NCBI RefSeq assembly: GCF_900103285.1
Contig: NZ_FNGS01000001.1
Coordinates: 905,158 to 969,157, forward strand
Reading direction: 5' to 3'
DNA length: 64,000 nucleotides
Origin: Siphonobacter aquaeclarae
GTDB lineage: Bacteria; Bacteroidota; Bacteroidia; Cytophagales; Spirosomataceae
The position numbers were made by a program, and so were the translations under genes. The stretch's first letter is position 1. Each line of letters begins with the position of its first letter. Under the pieces are notes generated by a model, which was not told the DNA's origin, ran no database searches, and saw only the letters and a program-made list of their open reading frames with translations. Positions 53,683 through 63,100 of this stretch are shown here, piece after piece.

Positions 53683-55656
53683 ATGAAGAACAATTACTCA
53701 TTTCACGCATGGCAAGCTATCAGGGTCGTTCTCGTGACACTCCTGTTCGTGGCCAATTGGTCTTTTGTCTTTGCACAGGCCTGTGGTGACCCGGGAGGAG
53801 GTTCCCGGACTATTACCATGACGGCTCCCGGCGCCAGAGATTACTATCCGGGTGCTCTTCCTGCCGGAAAGACAGGGCAGGATCGGACGACGGTAGCCCG
53901 TTTCAGGAGCAGCGCCACGATGAATGCAGTGTATCCCAAGACGATCACCACCCTGCATCCGGAGTTGCCGGGCGGAGCGACAGGGTACGTAACCTTGAAA
54001 TTCGAGGCACTGGTGATGGCTGCTCCGAACGTCCTGATCAAAATTTACGAGGGAACAGACGAGACAGGCACTTTGGTCAAAACCATCGATTCCACCAATG
54101 CGGCGTCGTTTATACTGACCTCGGAATCGCATGTCGGCCCGGTTACAATTACCTTTGAAAGCTCCACGCCAACCAGCGGCAATTTCAATATCAGCATCCT
54201 GGCTATGACGGGAAATCAGTTGATCCCGTCTACTTGTCAGGGCCACAAGGCGGCTCTATGGACCGAATTTCAAACGCCTGATTCCTATACGCTTATCGAC
54301 GGTCACAGGGATTACGCGCACTCCTCTTTTACTCCCAGCTGCGTCGCCTACATTGATGCCAACCGGCAGTTTGTTTCGTCGGAGATGGTGTATTGTCTTG
54401 ACCATAGCAGAAACGCGGTGGGCTTCGGCAGCGGCAGGTATCCGGGTCAGACCATTTATACCAAAGAGATCATCACCGATATAGACCGGTCCGGAACGTT
54501 TGACGATACCGATCGCCTGATCATGGCGCGTCTTGTCTATATGATGGCTCATGCGACAACCGGCGTGACAGTGTCGGATATGGAAGTTATGGAAGGCCAG
54601 GTCTGGGTCACCGTGATCTACCCTGGCGCCAATTACGGGGGAGTCAATGGCGATGCCGTGACGACGATTCCGAGCATACCAAATCCCGCGGAGCCCACCT
54701 TTTCACTGACGGGTCCGGTGGCGCCGGTGGCGCCGAATAACCCGGCCGTGTTTACCCTTCAGTTCGACTTGCCGGCCGGTTACAATCCGAGTCTCTTTAC
54801 CGATCCCCAGCAAGTGAAGCTGGTGGTGCCGGCCGGTGTGACGATCTCGAATGTATCCGGCGATGCCACCTACGCCGGAGGGGTATTGACGTTCACGTCA
54901 CTCCCGGCAACGGTCCTCGTTTCAGCAGTAAGCGCTACGCAGCAGAAAGCGACCCTGAAAGTGGTGTACGAAAAGCCCGGTCTCTGGAACGTCTATAATT
55001 TCAAGGCATACCGGCCCTGCACGACCGACGCTACGCTTTTGCAGGACTTCGTCGGGCGCAGCCAGGGAGACATTACTTACCCGAACCGTGAAGCGGAGGG
55101 AATCTGGGAAAGTTCACTCCCCGTCAGACTTGTCAACTTCAAGGCATCGGCAGAGGGGCGCGTTGCTTACCTGAATTGGACGACCGCCTCGGAGGAAGGC
55201 AGCAAAGGTTTTGAAATCCAGCGGTCGGCTGATACCAGGACCTGGCAAACCCTCGATTTTGTCAACTCCAAATCTGCCAATGGAAACAGTTCGGTCGAAC
55301 TGAATTATCAATATAACGATCTCTCGCTGTTGACGGGGACAAGCTACTACCGGTTGCGGATGGTCGACCTGGACGGCGCTTTTGCGTATAGCCAGACGCG
55401 GTCGCTGCAGGCGGAGACGGTGCGCGGCATGCTGGTTTATCCCAATCCCGTCGTAAACGGGAAGCTGTCGGTGGTGGTATCGGGTATGGAGCCGGAGGCA
55501 GCGGAAATATACGATGCCGCCGGCGTCCGGAAAATAAGCCAGAAACTGGAAAACGGACGAGACCTGAATCTGAAGGGACTTGCTCCCGGCGCGTACATCC
55601 TGCGCGTCGTTTCTGCCGGAAAGGACTCGCAGTCAACTACGTTCCTGGTCAAATAG
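53683..55656 (+). CDS. Secreted T9SS protein with Ca-binding-like motif
   Basis: 657 aa. Signal peptide through FVFAQA. Residues ~60-190 look like a beta-sandwich (YVTLKFEALV, VLIKIYEGTDETGTLVKTID). Near residue 265, ITDIDRSGTFDDTDRLIMARL resembles a dockerin/EF-hand Ca-binding loop. A linker LPVRLVNFKASAEGRVAYLNW and FEIQRSADTRTW precede the T9SS sorting domain (LVYPNPVVNGKLSVVV, APGAYILRV). The protein should reach the cell surface by T9SS. Function unknown; the Ca loop suggests a structural or adhesive part. Confidence 0.8.
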   Translation: MKNNYSFHAWQAIRVVLVTLLFVANWSFVFAQACGDPGGGSRTITMTAPGARDYYPGALPAGKTGQDRTTVARFRSSATMNAVYPKTITTLHPELPGGATGYVTLKFEALVMAAPNVLIKIYEGTDETGTLVKTIDSTNAASFILTSESHVGPVTITFESSTPTSGNFNISILAMTGNQLIPSTCQGHKAALWTEFQTPDSYTLIDGHRDYAHSSFTPSCVAYIDANRQFVSSEMVYCLDHSRNAVGFGSGRYPGQTIYTKEIITDIDRSGTFDDTDRLIMARLVYMMAHATTGVTVSDMEVMEGQVWVTVIYPGANYGGVNGDAVTTIPSIPNPAEPTFSLTGPVAPVAPNNPAVFTLQFDLPAGYNPSLFTDPQQVKLVVPAGVTISNVSGDATYAGGVLTFTSLPATVLVSAVSATQQKATLKVVYEKPGLWNVYNFKAYRPCTTDATLLQDFVGRSQGDITYPNREAEGIWESSLPVRLVNFKASAEGRVAYLNWTTASEEGSKGFEIQRSADTRTWQTLDFVNSKSANGNSSVELNYQYNDLSLLTGTSYYRLRMVDLDGAFAYSQTRSLQAETVRGMLVYPNPVVNGKLSVVVSGMEPEAAEIYDAAGVRKISQKLENGRDLNLKGLAPGAYILRVVSAGKDSQSTTFLVK

Positions 55657-55688
55657 AATCGTACCTCCGGCCGGATAGCCGGAATCTC

Positions 55689-55740
55689 AAAAGCGTCCGA
55701 ACCTGGAAAATCCATATTTTCAGGTTCGGACGCTTTTGTT
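55689..55740 (+). terminator. Intrinsic terminator after the 657-aa T9SS gene
   Basis: A 17-bp stem (55689-55705 with 55721-55737) extended by AAAA/TTTT around a small bulge; TTTTGTTTT closes the hairpin on its 3' side. Located 32 nt after the stop. Confidence 0.88.
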
Positions 55741-56242
55741 TTGGCCTGAGGGCCAACGGACGTTCAACTTGCGGGGGTCGAGAAAGGACCAACGACCGGT
55801 CAGATTTATCCGTTTTCCTCCGGACATCGCCGGGCAATTTTCCATGCACTTTGCGGAAAACCCGCAGCTGAAGTATTGGGGTCGTCGAAACCAACCAGCA
55901 TGGCTATGTCACCGACCTGAGAAGTGTTACCTCCGGCCGTTTGACCACGGTAAACCGTCCCGCTGTCCGTATCAAAACAGGGAGTGGGTAATGATGAGAC
56001 ATTAAAAACAACCGGGGTCCGGCTTTTTTGCTTGCTGGTCGAAATCGAACACACGCTGTTCATTTCCGAACGTTACCAACCCGCAGAAAATCCCTGAATG
56101 CAGCATTGAGGCAGACGGCGTTACTTTGGCACGGCTTTCCTACCAGATCGAAAAGGAGAAATGGCACACCGCCACCTGCAAGCTGGTCGGGTGGTTTTCC
56201 CGGACAGGTCAAAAGACGTTCCAATCCTAATTTTTTCTTTTC
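55741..56242. other. Intergenic region upstream of the FtsX permease gene
   Basis: About 500 bases with no safe gene. A plus-strand frame from about 56040 to a stop at 56228 ends just before the permease start and has natural-looking codons (IEADGVTLARLSYQIEKEKW), and a minus frame at 55806-56063 also looks partly protein-like. Both could be remnants. No family could be named. Confidence 0.4.
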
Positions 56243-58636
56243 ATGCTTCGGAATCACCTCAAAATAGCCCTTCGGGCGCTGATGAAAAGCAGGGTGTACT
56301 CGTTCATCAACATTGTCGGACTGGCACTCGGCATGGCCATAGCCATTCTGGTCGGGTTGTGGATTTACGACGAGTTGTCGTACGACCGCTACCACGAAAG
56401 CTATGACCGGGTAGCGCGGGTGATGCAGCACCAGACCGCCAACGGCGAAACGGGATCTCAGGTTTCGATTCCTTTTCCGCTTGGAAAAGAACTGCAGACG
56501 ACCTACGGTACGTCGTTCAAGTATGTCGCGATGTCGTCCTGGATGGGCGGGCATATCCTGAGCACCGGCGATCAGAAGCTATCCAAGACGGGGGTATACA
56601 TGGACGTCGACGCCCCGCATATTTTCACCCTGAAAATGAAATACGGCACGCGGAACGGCCTCCGGGACCCGCACTCGATTCTCCTTTCCGAGTCTGCCGC
56701 AAAGGCCTTTTTCGGCGACGCCAATCCCCTGGAAAAGCGCCTGAAAATTGATAACAAACTGGATGTCAAGGTAACGGGGGTATTCGAAGACCTTCCGCAT
56801 AATACCGATTTCCGGGAGCTGGAATTCATCGCACCGTGGCTGCTCTATGTTGAGTCGGAAGACTGGATAAAAAATGCCCGCGACCGCAGCCAGTGGAGCA
56901 ATAATTCTTTTCAGCTGTATGTCCAGATTGCCGACAATACAGACTTTGCTACGGTCAGCAAACGCATCGGTCCGGTAAAGTATAACCACGTCGCTCCGGA
57001 AGATCGAAAGTACAAGTCACAGCTGTTTCTGCATCCGATGTCGCAGTGGCACCTGCATTCGCATTGGGACAGGAATGGAAATCAAACCGGCGGACAAATC
57101 GAGTACGTGTGGCTCTTTGGTATGATCGGAATTTTCGTTCTGGTACTGGCCTGCATTAACTTCATGAATCTGAGCACGGCACGTTCTGAAAAACGGGCCC
57201 GGGAGGTGGGGATACGGAAGACCATTGGTTCCCTGCGTATTCAGCTGATCGGGCAGTTCTTCAGCGAAGCGATTCTGGTATCGATGATTTCGCTTGCGTT
57301 GGCCATTTTGTTAGTCGAATTGAGTCTGCCGTGGTTCAATGAAATAGCCGGAAAAAAAATGTCTGTCTTCTGGGCAAATCCGGCCTTTTGGGCAGCCGCC
57401 CTGTTATTTGCCGTATCAACGGGCTTGCTCGCCGGCAGTTATCCGGCTTTGTATCTTTCCTCTTTTCAGCCCATCAGCGTGCTGAAGGGAACTTTCCGGG
57501 CAGGCCGCTACGCATCCGTTCCCCGGAAAGTACTCGTCACGTTGCAATTTACCGTGTCAGTCACGCTTATCATCGGAACGCTCATTGTCTACCGTCAGAT
57601 TCAGTATACCAAAAACCGGCCGGTTGGCTACAGCAAGGAAAATCTCGTCATGCTGCAGATGAAATCGCCGGATTTTTTTGAAAAATTCAATGTCCTTCGG
57701 AATGAATTGAAAAACACCGGAGCGGTTGTTGACATCGCGCAATCTTCCAGCCCGCTGACTGGCATCTGGTCAAGCAGCAAGGGATTTGAATGGCAGGGCA
57801 AAGATCCCAATCTCGATGCCAGATTTTCAACCGTTTGGGTCACACCGGAATTTGGCAGGCTGATAGGTTGGCAAATATTGAAAGGCCGGGATTTTTCCCG
57901 TCACCTGGCAACGGACTCTCTTTCTGTTATTATCAACGAAGCAGGCGTGCGGTTTGCCGGTTTGAAAGATCCTGTCGGTACTGTTCTGACATGGGACAAC
58001 AAGAAATTCGTCATTGCCGGAGTAGTGAAGGACCTGATCCAGGAGTCTCCCTACAATCCGGTGAATCCGGGATTATACCTCCTTGATTCCAATAATGCCG
58101 AGTGGATTATACTAAAACTGAATCCTTCGCAAAGTATATCCGCTTCGCTGGCGAAAGTTGAAACCGTTTTCAAACGACTCATTCCTTCTGCGCCTTTTGA
58201 CTATCAATTTGTCGATCAGGCTTTCGGGGAAAAATTCGCCAATGAAGAACGTATTGGCACGTTGGCCGCTTTCTTCACCAGTCTGGCTATTTTCATCTCC
58301 TGTCTCGGACTGTTTGGTCTGGCTTCCTTCCTGGCAGAACAGCGGACCAAGGAGATCGGTGTCAGAAAGGTCCTGGGCGCATCCGTATTTAACCTCTGGA
58401 AACTATTGTCGAAAGACTTCGTTGGGCTTGTTTTACTCTCATGTGCCATTGCAGGTCCGTTGGCAGGATATTGTATGACAAACTGGCTCAGCAAATACGA
58501 GTACCGGACAGACATATCCGGGTGGATATTCGTCGCGGCCGGCCTGGGCGCAATCGGCATAACGCTGATAACGGTCAGTTACCAGGCGCTTCGCGCGGCG
58601 ATGGTCGATCCGGTGAAAAGTCTGAAATCGGACTAG
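56243..58636 (+). CDS. MacB/FtsX-family ABC transporter permease
   Basis: 797 aa with the double MacB_PCD-FtsX architecture common in Cytophagales. N-terminal TM1 (FINIVGLALGMAIAILVGLW) is followed by a periplasmic MacB domain (residues ~45-280), three TM helices (AREVGIRKTIGSLRIQLIGQF between them is the FtsX coupling helix), a second periplasmic domain and a last three-TM block with KEIGVRKVLGASVFNLWKLLSKDF. It would need a separate ATPase, which is not encoded nearby. These proteins act in lipoprotein or toxic-compound efflux and envelope stress rather than substrate import. Confidence 0.9.
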   Translation: MLRNHLKIALRALMKSRVYSFINIVGLALGMAIAILVGLWIYDELSYDRYHESYDRVARVMQHQTANGETGSQVSIPFPLGKELQTTYGTSFKYVAMSSWMGGHILSTGDQKLSKTGVYMDVDAPHIFTLKMKYGTRNGLRDPHSILLSESAAKAFFGDANPLEKRLKIDNKLDVKVTGVFEDLPHNTDFRELEFIAPWLLYVESEDWIKNARDRSQWSNNSFQLYVQIADNTDFATVSKRIGPVKYNHVAPEDRKYKSQLFLHPMSQWHLHSHWDRNGNQTGGQIEYVWLFGMIGIFVLVLACINFMNLSTARSEKRAREVGIRKTIGSLRIQLIGQFFSEAILVSMISLALAILLVELSLPWFNEIAGKKMSVFWANPAFWAAALLFAVSTGLLAGSYPALYLSSFQPISVLKGTFRAGRYASVPRKVLVTLQFTVSVTLIIGTLIVYRQIQYTKNRPVGYSKENLVMLQMKSPDFFEKFNVLRNELKNTGAVVDIAQSSSPLTGIWSSSKGFEWQGKDPNLDARFSTVWVTPEFGRLIGWQILKGRDFSRHLATDSLSVIINEAGVRFAGLKDPVGTVLTWDNKKFVIAGVVKDLIQESPYNPVNPGLYLLDSNNAEWIILKLNPSQSISASLAKVETVFKRLIPSAPFDYQFVDQAFGEKFANEERIGTLAAFFTSLAIFISCLGLFGLASFLAEQRTKEIGVRKVLGASVFNLWKLLSKDFVGLVLLSCAIAGPLAGYCMTNWLSKYEYRTDISGWIFVAAGLGAIGITLITVSYQALRAAMVDPVKSLKSD

Positions 58637-58658
58637 AGGGCATTGATATCGTATTTGA

Positions 58659-58698
58659 AAAAGAGTTGGCACGCTATTCGGTATGCCAACTCTTTTTT
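58659..58698 (+). terminator. Intrinsic terminator after the permease gene
   Basis: 13-bp stem AAAAGAGTTGGCA (58659-58671) with TGCCAACTCTTTT (58684-58696) and a T-run to 58698. Confidence 0.9.
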
Positions 58699-59302
58699 GC
58701 TGTAGTGCGATGACAGAATCTTTTCAATACCTGTGCTAAAACCGGCGTGTGCATTCACTCGCAAAGCGGCCAAACCAGCACAATTATACAAAATCACCCC
58801 TCTGCGATCAGGGCGTGGACTGAGCAAGCGGGGAAGAAAGCGGGACCGCCCGGAAGCCAAAGGGAAAAATCGATGCCTGTTCGACCGACTCCCCACCCGG
58901 CTGCAAAAAGCCCGAAATCTATTCGCTTTCCCGATGGGCTCTCAACCTGTCGTATTTACCTGCGGCCCCGGGTTTTCGGAAGCAAATGTGGCGGTATGAA
59001 AATCCACATAAACGGTTAGATAAAATTAAGTACTAGTATATAGATATGATTTTTGCATATACTACCAGTTCAAGCCAGAAAATCTACTTAATCGTGTAGT
59101 ATTTTTGCAATACATCGAAAAATCCTCCATGCTGTTCAGGCAGCTTTCAAATTTGCCGTCGCAAATAGGTCCGCATTGAATCAGGATTGATAGAATAAAG
59201 CCAGCCGGTGCTAGTCACAGCTATTTCAAGTTATCCCGCCAGACGATCCATTCCGCCCCCCCGCCTGTATAGGAATTTATCAAAATAATTCGAGCAATTG
59301 AT
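58699..59302. other. Intergenic region, AT-rich from 58990
   Basis: About 600 bases. The left half is GC-richer with overlapping frames of no clear protein character. The AT-rich right half holds TATTTTTG at 59100-59107, a match to the -7 element TAnnTTTG without a TTG at the right distance; it may be the promoter of the T9SS gene at 59303. Confidence 0.45.
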
Positions 59303-61249
59303 ATGAAACCTTTCGACAGATCTGCGGAAACACGTCTATCTACCTTCTTTAATTCCAGGCTTTTCGTCTTATCCCTTGTTGTCGGGCTGCTGGCTTCGAC
59401 CGACTCAAGCGCGCAATATCCCAACGCATATGCCTCGGATATTGACTGGTACTACTACAACGCGCAAACGGTGTACGCAACCTATCCGGGCTATACGCTG
59501 GGAACGCCGTATGGAGCCACGATCAACGGGGATCTGGGTGGAAATCCCTTTACGGTAAATTTTACTAACCTGGCTAATTTGGGCAACGGCGGATATGGGG
59601 GGACGGCGGCCAGAGCCACCGGTCAGGGGGTAACAATAGCCCCGCCCAATTGGGGACCGTACCTCAATCGCACTAATTCAAATCTGATCAACCCGTCACA
59701 AGGAAATTACATCGATCTGACCTGGCGGGGAAGCGGTACCAGCGGCGCCGCCACGGCCATACCGGCGGGAAGTATGGGTACAGCCACATTTGCCAGTAAC
59801 CTGAGTGTACTGGACCAACTCATTGTCGGCGACCTCGGCGATGGGGGCGAAACGGCAGTCTTTGAATTTCTGGATGCCGGCGGCAATCCCATCAATGTTC
59901 AGGGTAATGTGCGGATTATCCACCTGACCAATGACGCTGCCGGTCAGAGTGCGCCGTTGGCATACCCCAGCGCAACTTCTGTTTCCATCGATGCCGGTGC
60001 TCCCGTCACCAATGTAGTCAATGAAGGATGGGCGTTTGTGATGCTTACCAATACTGTAAAAAGCGTCCGGTTTACGCAAACCGGCAATATTTCGTTTTCA
60101 GCAAGCAATTCCTGGTCATTCACCTTCGCCAAAGGGGCTACTGACAGCGGCGACGCACCGGCAAGTTACGGCGGTCCCAACCTGTTTCCTTTAGGAGGCC
60201 TGTTGCGCCTGGGAGCTCATGGTGGTGACACGGAATACAGTACGCTGTCGAGCGCAAATGCCAACGGTGACAACACTACCAACAGCAACGACGAAGACGG
60301 CGTCGCGGCCGTCAACAGCATGCCTAATAACGGCACCTCCAATCAGGTTATTCCATCCTACACCGTCAATGCGACGGCTTCCAACACCAGCGGTACCGCG
60401 GCAAATGCCATTGCCTGGATTGACTGGAATGGAAACGGGACTTTTGACGCCGGCGAAGCTTCTGCTCCGGTTGCAGTGGCCACCGGTAGCAGCAATTTGC
60501 CGATTTCCTTCACCTGGAATAACATGCCGCTTACAGGCGCCGCCGGATTGTCCGGTACTTTTTTGAGAATCATCCTGACCAACAGTCCCCTAAGTGCTTC
60601 CGACGCGGCAACCTCGTTTGCTCCGTCGTCCGGCATCGGTGAGGTCGAAGACTACTTCGTCCCCTTTGACGCGCCGCTGCCCGTTTCACTGGCCACTTTC
60701 ACGGCAAGAGCAGACGGCAGTAATGCAAAACTGGAATGGACAACAGCCTCGGAACGTAACAACGCCTTTTTCGAAGTACAACACGCGCTTAATGCCCGCG
60801 TCTTCGAAACCATTGGCATCGTGAAAGGAAGCGGAACGACGCAAATCAGGCAGGCGTATTCATTTACGGACGCCAACCTCTCCCCGGAGTCCATTCATTA
60901 TTACCGACTGAAGCAGGTGGATACCGATGGTAAATTCAGCTACAGTCAAACCCGGTCGGTTCAATTGGAAGGATACAAAGGCATTCTGCTTCAGGTAACG
61001 CCCAACCCGGCAACCGACCGCGTCGTAAAAGTGACTGTCGACTTCGGAGACGACGCACTTCCTACGGATGCGCAGCTAAGCGTTACGGATATAAATGGAC
61101 GGCCTATCGAGCAACAATCTGCTAATCTGAAAAAAGGCTTAAACTCATTCAGCTTTCAACTCGGCTCGCGCCCATCCGGCATTTACCTGGTAACACTCCG
61201 GAATGCCGGACTGAAGAAGCCGCTCGTTCGGAAGGTGGCGATCCAATAG
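59303..61249 (+). CDS. Secreted T9SS protein with GEVED domain
   Basis: 648 aa. Signal peptide ending near SSAQ (residue 38). The middle (residues ~285-455) carries a GEVED domain: AIAWIDWNGNGTFDAGEAS and a closing GIGEVEDYFV. The linker LPVSLATFTARADGSNAKLEW to YYRLKQVDTDGKFSYSQTRS and the sorting domain (VTPNPATDR, PSGIYLVTL) are close relatives of those at the C-terminus of the 1769-aa protein near the left edge. GEVED proteins are often surface-exposed with attached proteases or adhesins; here no enzyme domain was seen. Confidence 0.85.
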   Translation: MKPFDRSAETRLSTFFNSRLFVLSLVVGLLASTDSSAQYPNAYASDIDWYYYNAQTVYATYPGYTLGTPYGATINGDLGGNPFTVNFTNLANLGNGGYGGTAARATGQGVTIAPPNWGPYLNRTNSNLINPSQGNYIDLTWRGSGTSGAATAIPAGSMGTATFASNLSVLDQLIVGDLGDGGETAVFEFLDAGGNPINVQGNVRIIHLTNDAAGQSAPLAYPSATSVSIDAGAPVTNVVNEGWAFVMLTNTVKSVRFTQTGNISFSASNSWSFTFAKGATDSGDAPASYGGPNLFPLGGLLRLGAHGGDTEYSTLSSANANGDNTTNSNDEDGVAAVNSMPNNGTSNQVIPSYTVNATASNTSGTAANAIAWIDWNGNGTFDAGEASAPVAVATGSSNLPISFTWNNMPLTGAAGLSGTFLRIILTNSPLSASDAATSFAPSSGIGEVEDYFVPFDAPLPVSLATFTARADGSNAKLEWTTASERNNAFFEVQHALNARVFETIGIVKGSGTTQIRQAYSFTDANLSPESIHYYRLKQVDTDGKFSYSQTRSVQLEGYKGILLQVTPNPATDRVVKVTVDFGDDALPTDAQLSVTDINGRPIEQQSANLKKGLNSFSFQLGSRPSGIYLVTLRNAGLKKPLVRKVAIQ

Positions 61250-61292
61250 CTTCCATTCAGGGAGACAGACAAAATGCCTTCCCTCGGACGTC

Positions 61293-61336
61293 AAATGAAA
61301 ACCCCGGTACACAACGTGTGCCGGGGTTTTCATTTT
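61293..61336. terminator. Bidirectional terminator between convergent genes
   Basis: A ~20-bp stem (AAATGAAAACCCCGG at 61293-61307 with CCGGGGTTTTCATTT at 61321-61335, extended by TACAC/GTGTG) around loop AAC lies between the plus-strand T9SS gene and the minus-strand beta-helix gene. T-tracts are built into both outer arms. Confidence 0.88.
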
Positions 61337-61394
61337 CCTTTGATTAGACAAGCCGGATGAGCTAATATCCGGCATAAAGAAGCTACTTTGACGA

Positions 61395-62987
61395 TCAGTT
61401 TCCATAGAAAACAACGACAAACGGGGCGTCGACGTTGGTACCTGCCGAGTTCCTGAGAATAAGGGTAGAATAGTTGTCGTTTTCGTTGGAAATAAGCCCG
61501 ACAACGCCTGTTGTAAGGCCGGTAATGGACGGATAGACGAATCCATTCGTCGGTCGTTTGAAATTGATTTGATACACACCGGTCGACATCCGCGTTACAC
61601 TGGCGATGTTATAGGCGGCAGATACTACACCCGTATCTGAAATCCGTGCTGTGGCGAACAGTTTCGTTTTTTGATTGTCGATATAGTCGCGATCGTAGTT
61701 ATACTTCGGCGCTTCAACAGCAGTCTGGTACACGTTCGAATCCTCGACATAATACGAGCTGTTGCCTGTGACGTTTAAGACGATAAAGGGGCGGGTGGCA
61801 TCCGGTACATATCCGTTGGCGTAAAAAGTGCCATTCCCGCTCATCAGCAGGCGAAACTGCTTTCCGGAATTGTTCACGCATTTGATGTGATTCGTCGCGA
61901 ATCGCGTGGCGTTAACTTTGTTAAATGTACAACCGCGGATCGTCGCTACCCCTGCCCAATCACTCAGGTATGGATCAGCCTGAATGTAAATATCGGTACC
62001 ATAATTCCCTTCAAAATAACTGTCACTTATTGTAACGGGAACGGCTCCGTTGGCAGGGCTATGGACGATCTCGATGGCATTAGATGTACTGGGCGATGTT
62101 CCTGCACCGGGCGATCCGTTGTTGGTAAAATCGCAGCTTGAGAAGGTATTGGTTACACCTGTATAAATTCCGGCTGCCAAAACAGAATTGGAATTGAATG
62201 TACAGCTTTGGAAACGCAGCAGGTTAGGCAGTGAAAAGGATGCACCATCGCTTCGGGCGTCGAGGCCCTTCTGATTCCAGGAGAGAGAAATAAAGTCGAA
62301 AAGACCGGAATTAACACCACGGATCTTGAATCCCGTCTGAAACCCCATGATCTGAATGTTCGAAATTTGCACCTGGCTCATCTTATTCAGACGGAGACCG
62401 GTTGCCCGGTCGCTGCCTGCAACGCGCCGGATCTGCAGGTTTTTCAAGGTAAAAAGATCATTTCCGCGTCCCGTGATTTCCAAAACCGTAGTGTCAGCGG
62501 CGGCGTTGTAAAGCAGAATGGTATTGGAGACATTATCGCCTTCAATTGAAAGCTTTCGCGAGGTACCGGGACTATCGGTGGTATCCTTCAGTTGAACTGA
62601 GATGCTGCTTGTTATTTTATATGTTCCGGCCGGAATAAATAGTGTTTTGGCCGATTCATTGGCGACTTTGAGCGCCTTTTGAATAGCCTGTGAATCGTCC
62701 GTTGCTCCGTCACCTTTGGCGCCGAACCAGTCTGCTTTGATCGGTCCTGAAAAGATTCGCTCATAGTAAATACCTGACGCAGAAAAGAAGATGGTACCTC
62801 CGTTGGAAGTCCTCGGCCCGGACTTTCTCACCCAGGAATATCCTTTGTACATGACCGTTTGATAACTGGAGCTTAATCCGGAAAATGCAGATGAATCGAG
62901 TATTTCATAGACAGGAGATATTGTTTGAGATGAAGCAGAAAAAGCAAAGCACAAATGGAGGCAAAGAAGAATAAGAAGAGGTCTCAT
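61395..62987 (-). CDS. Secreted right-handed beta-helix protein (pectate lyase 3 superfamily)
   Basis: 530 aa with signal peptide MRPLLILLCLHLCFAFSASSQ. Residues ~85-115 have the PF12708 start (KADWFGAKGDGATDDSQAIQ, then LFIPAGTYKITSSI), followed by beta-helix coils to about residue 430 and a separate C-terminal domain (FATARISDTGVVSAAYN, then NYSTLILRNSAGT). Such proteins are lyase or phage-tailspike-like carbohydrate binders and enzymes. There is no T9SS domain. A fragment of its C-terminal coding part recurs as a remnant at 50208. Confidence 0.8.
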   Translation of the reverse strand: MRPLLILLCLHLCFAFSASSQTISPVYEILDSSAFSGLSSSYQTVMYKGYSWVRKSGPRTSNGGTIFFSASGIYYERIFSGPIKADWFGAKGDGATDDSQAIQKALKVANESAKTLFIPAGTYKITSSISVQLKDTTDSPGTSRKLSIEGDNVSNTILLYNAAADTTVLEITGRGNDLFTLKNLQIRRVAGSDRATGLRLNKMSQVQISNIQIMGFQTGFKIRGVNSGLFDFISLSWNQKGLDARSDGASFSLPNLLRFQSCTFNSNSVLAAGIYTGVTNTFSSCDFTNNGSPGAGTSPSTSNAIEIVHSPANGAVPVTISDSYFEGNYGTDIYIQADPYLSDWAGVATIRGCTFNKVNATRFATNHIKCVNNSGKQFRLLMSGNGTFYANGYVPDATRPFIVLNVTGNSSYYVEDSNVYQTAVEAPKYNYDRDYIDNQKTKLFATARISDTGVVSAAYNIASVTRMSTGVYQINFKRPTNGFVYPSITGLTTGVVGLISNENDNYSTLILRNSAGTNVDAPFVVVFYGN

Positions 62988-63100
62988 TTTGTCGCTGGGA
63001 TTAGATTGGGTTGAGAATAGAAGTCAATGTGGTTATCGGTATATAAGGACAGCAGAAGCGTTTCTCACCATTGGCTTTACCCAATAGGTTTGATAAACCG

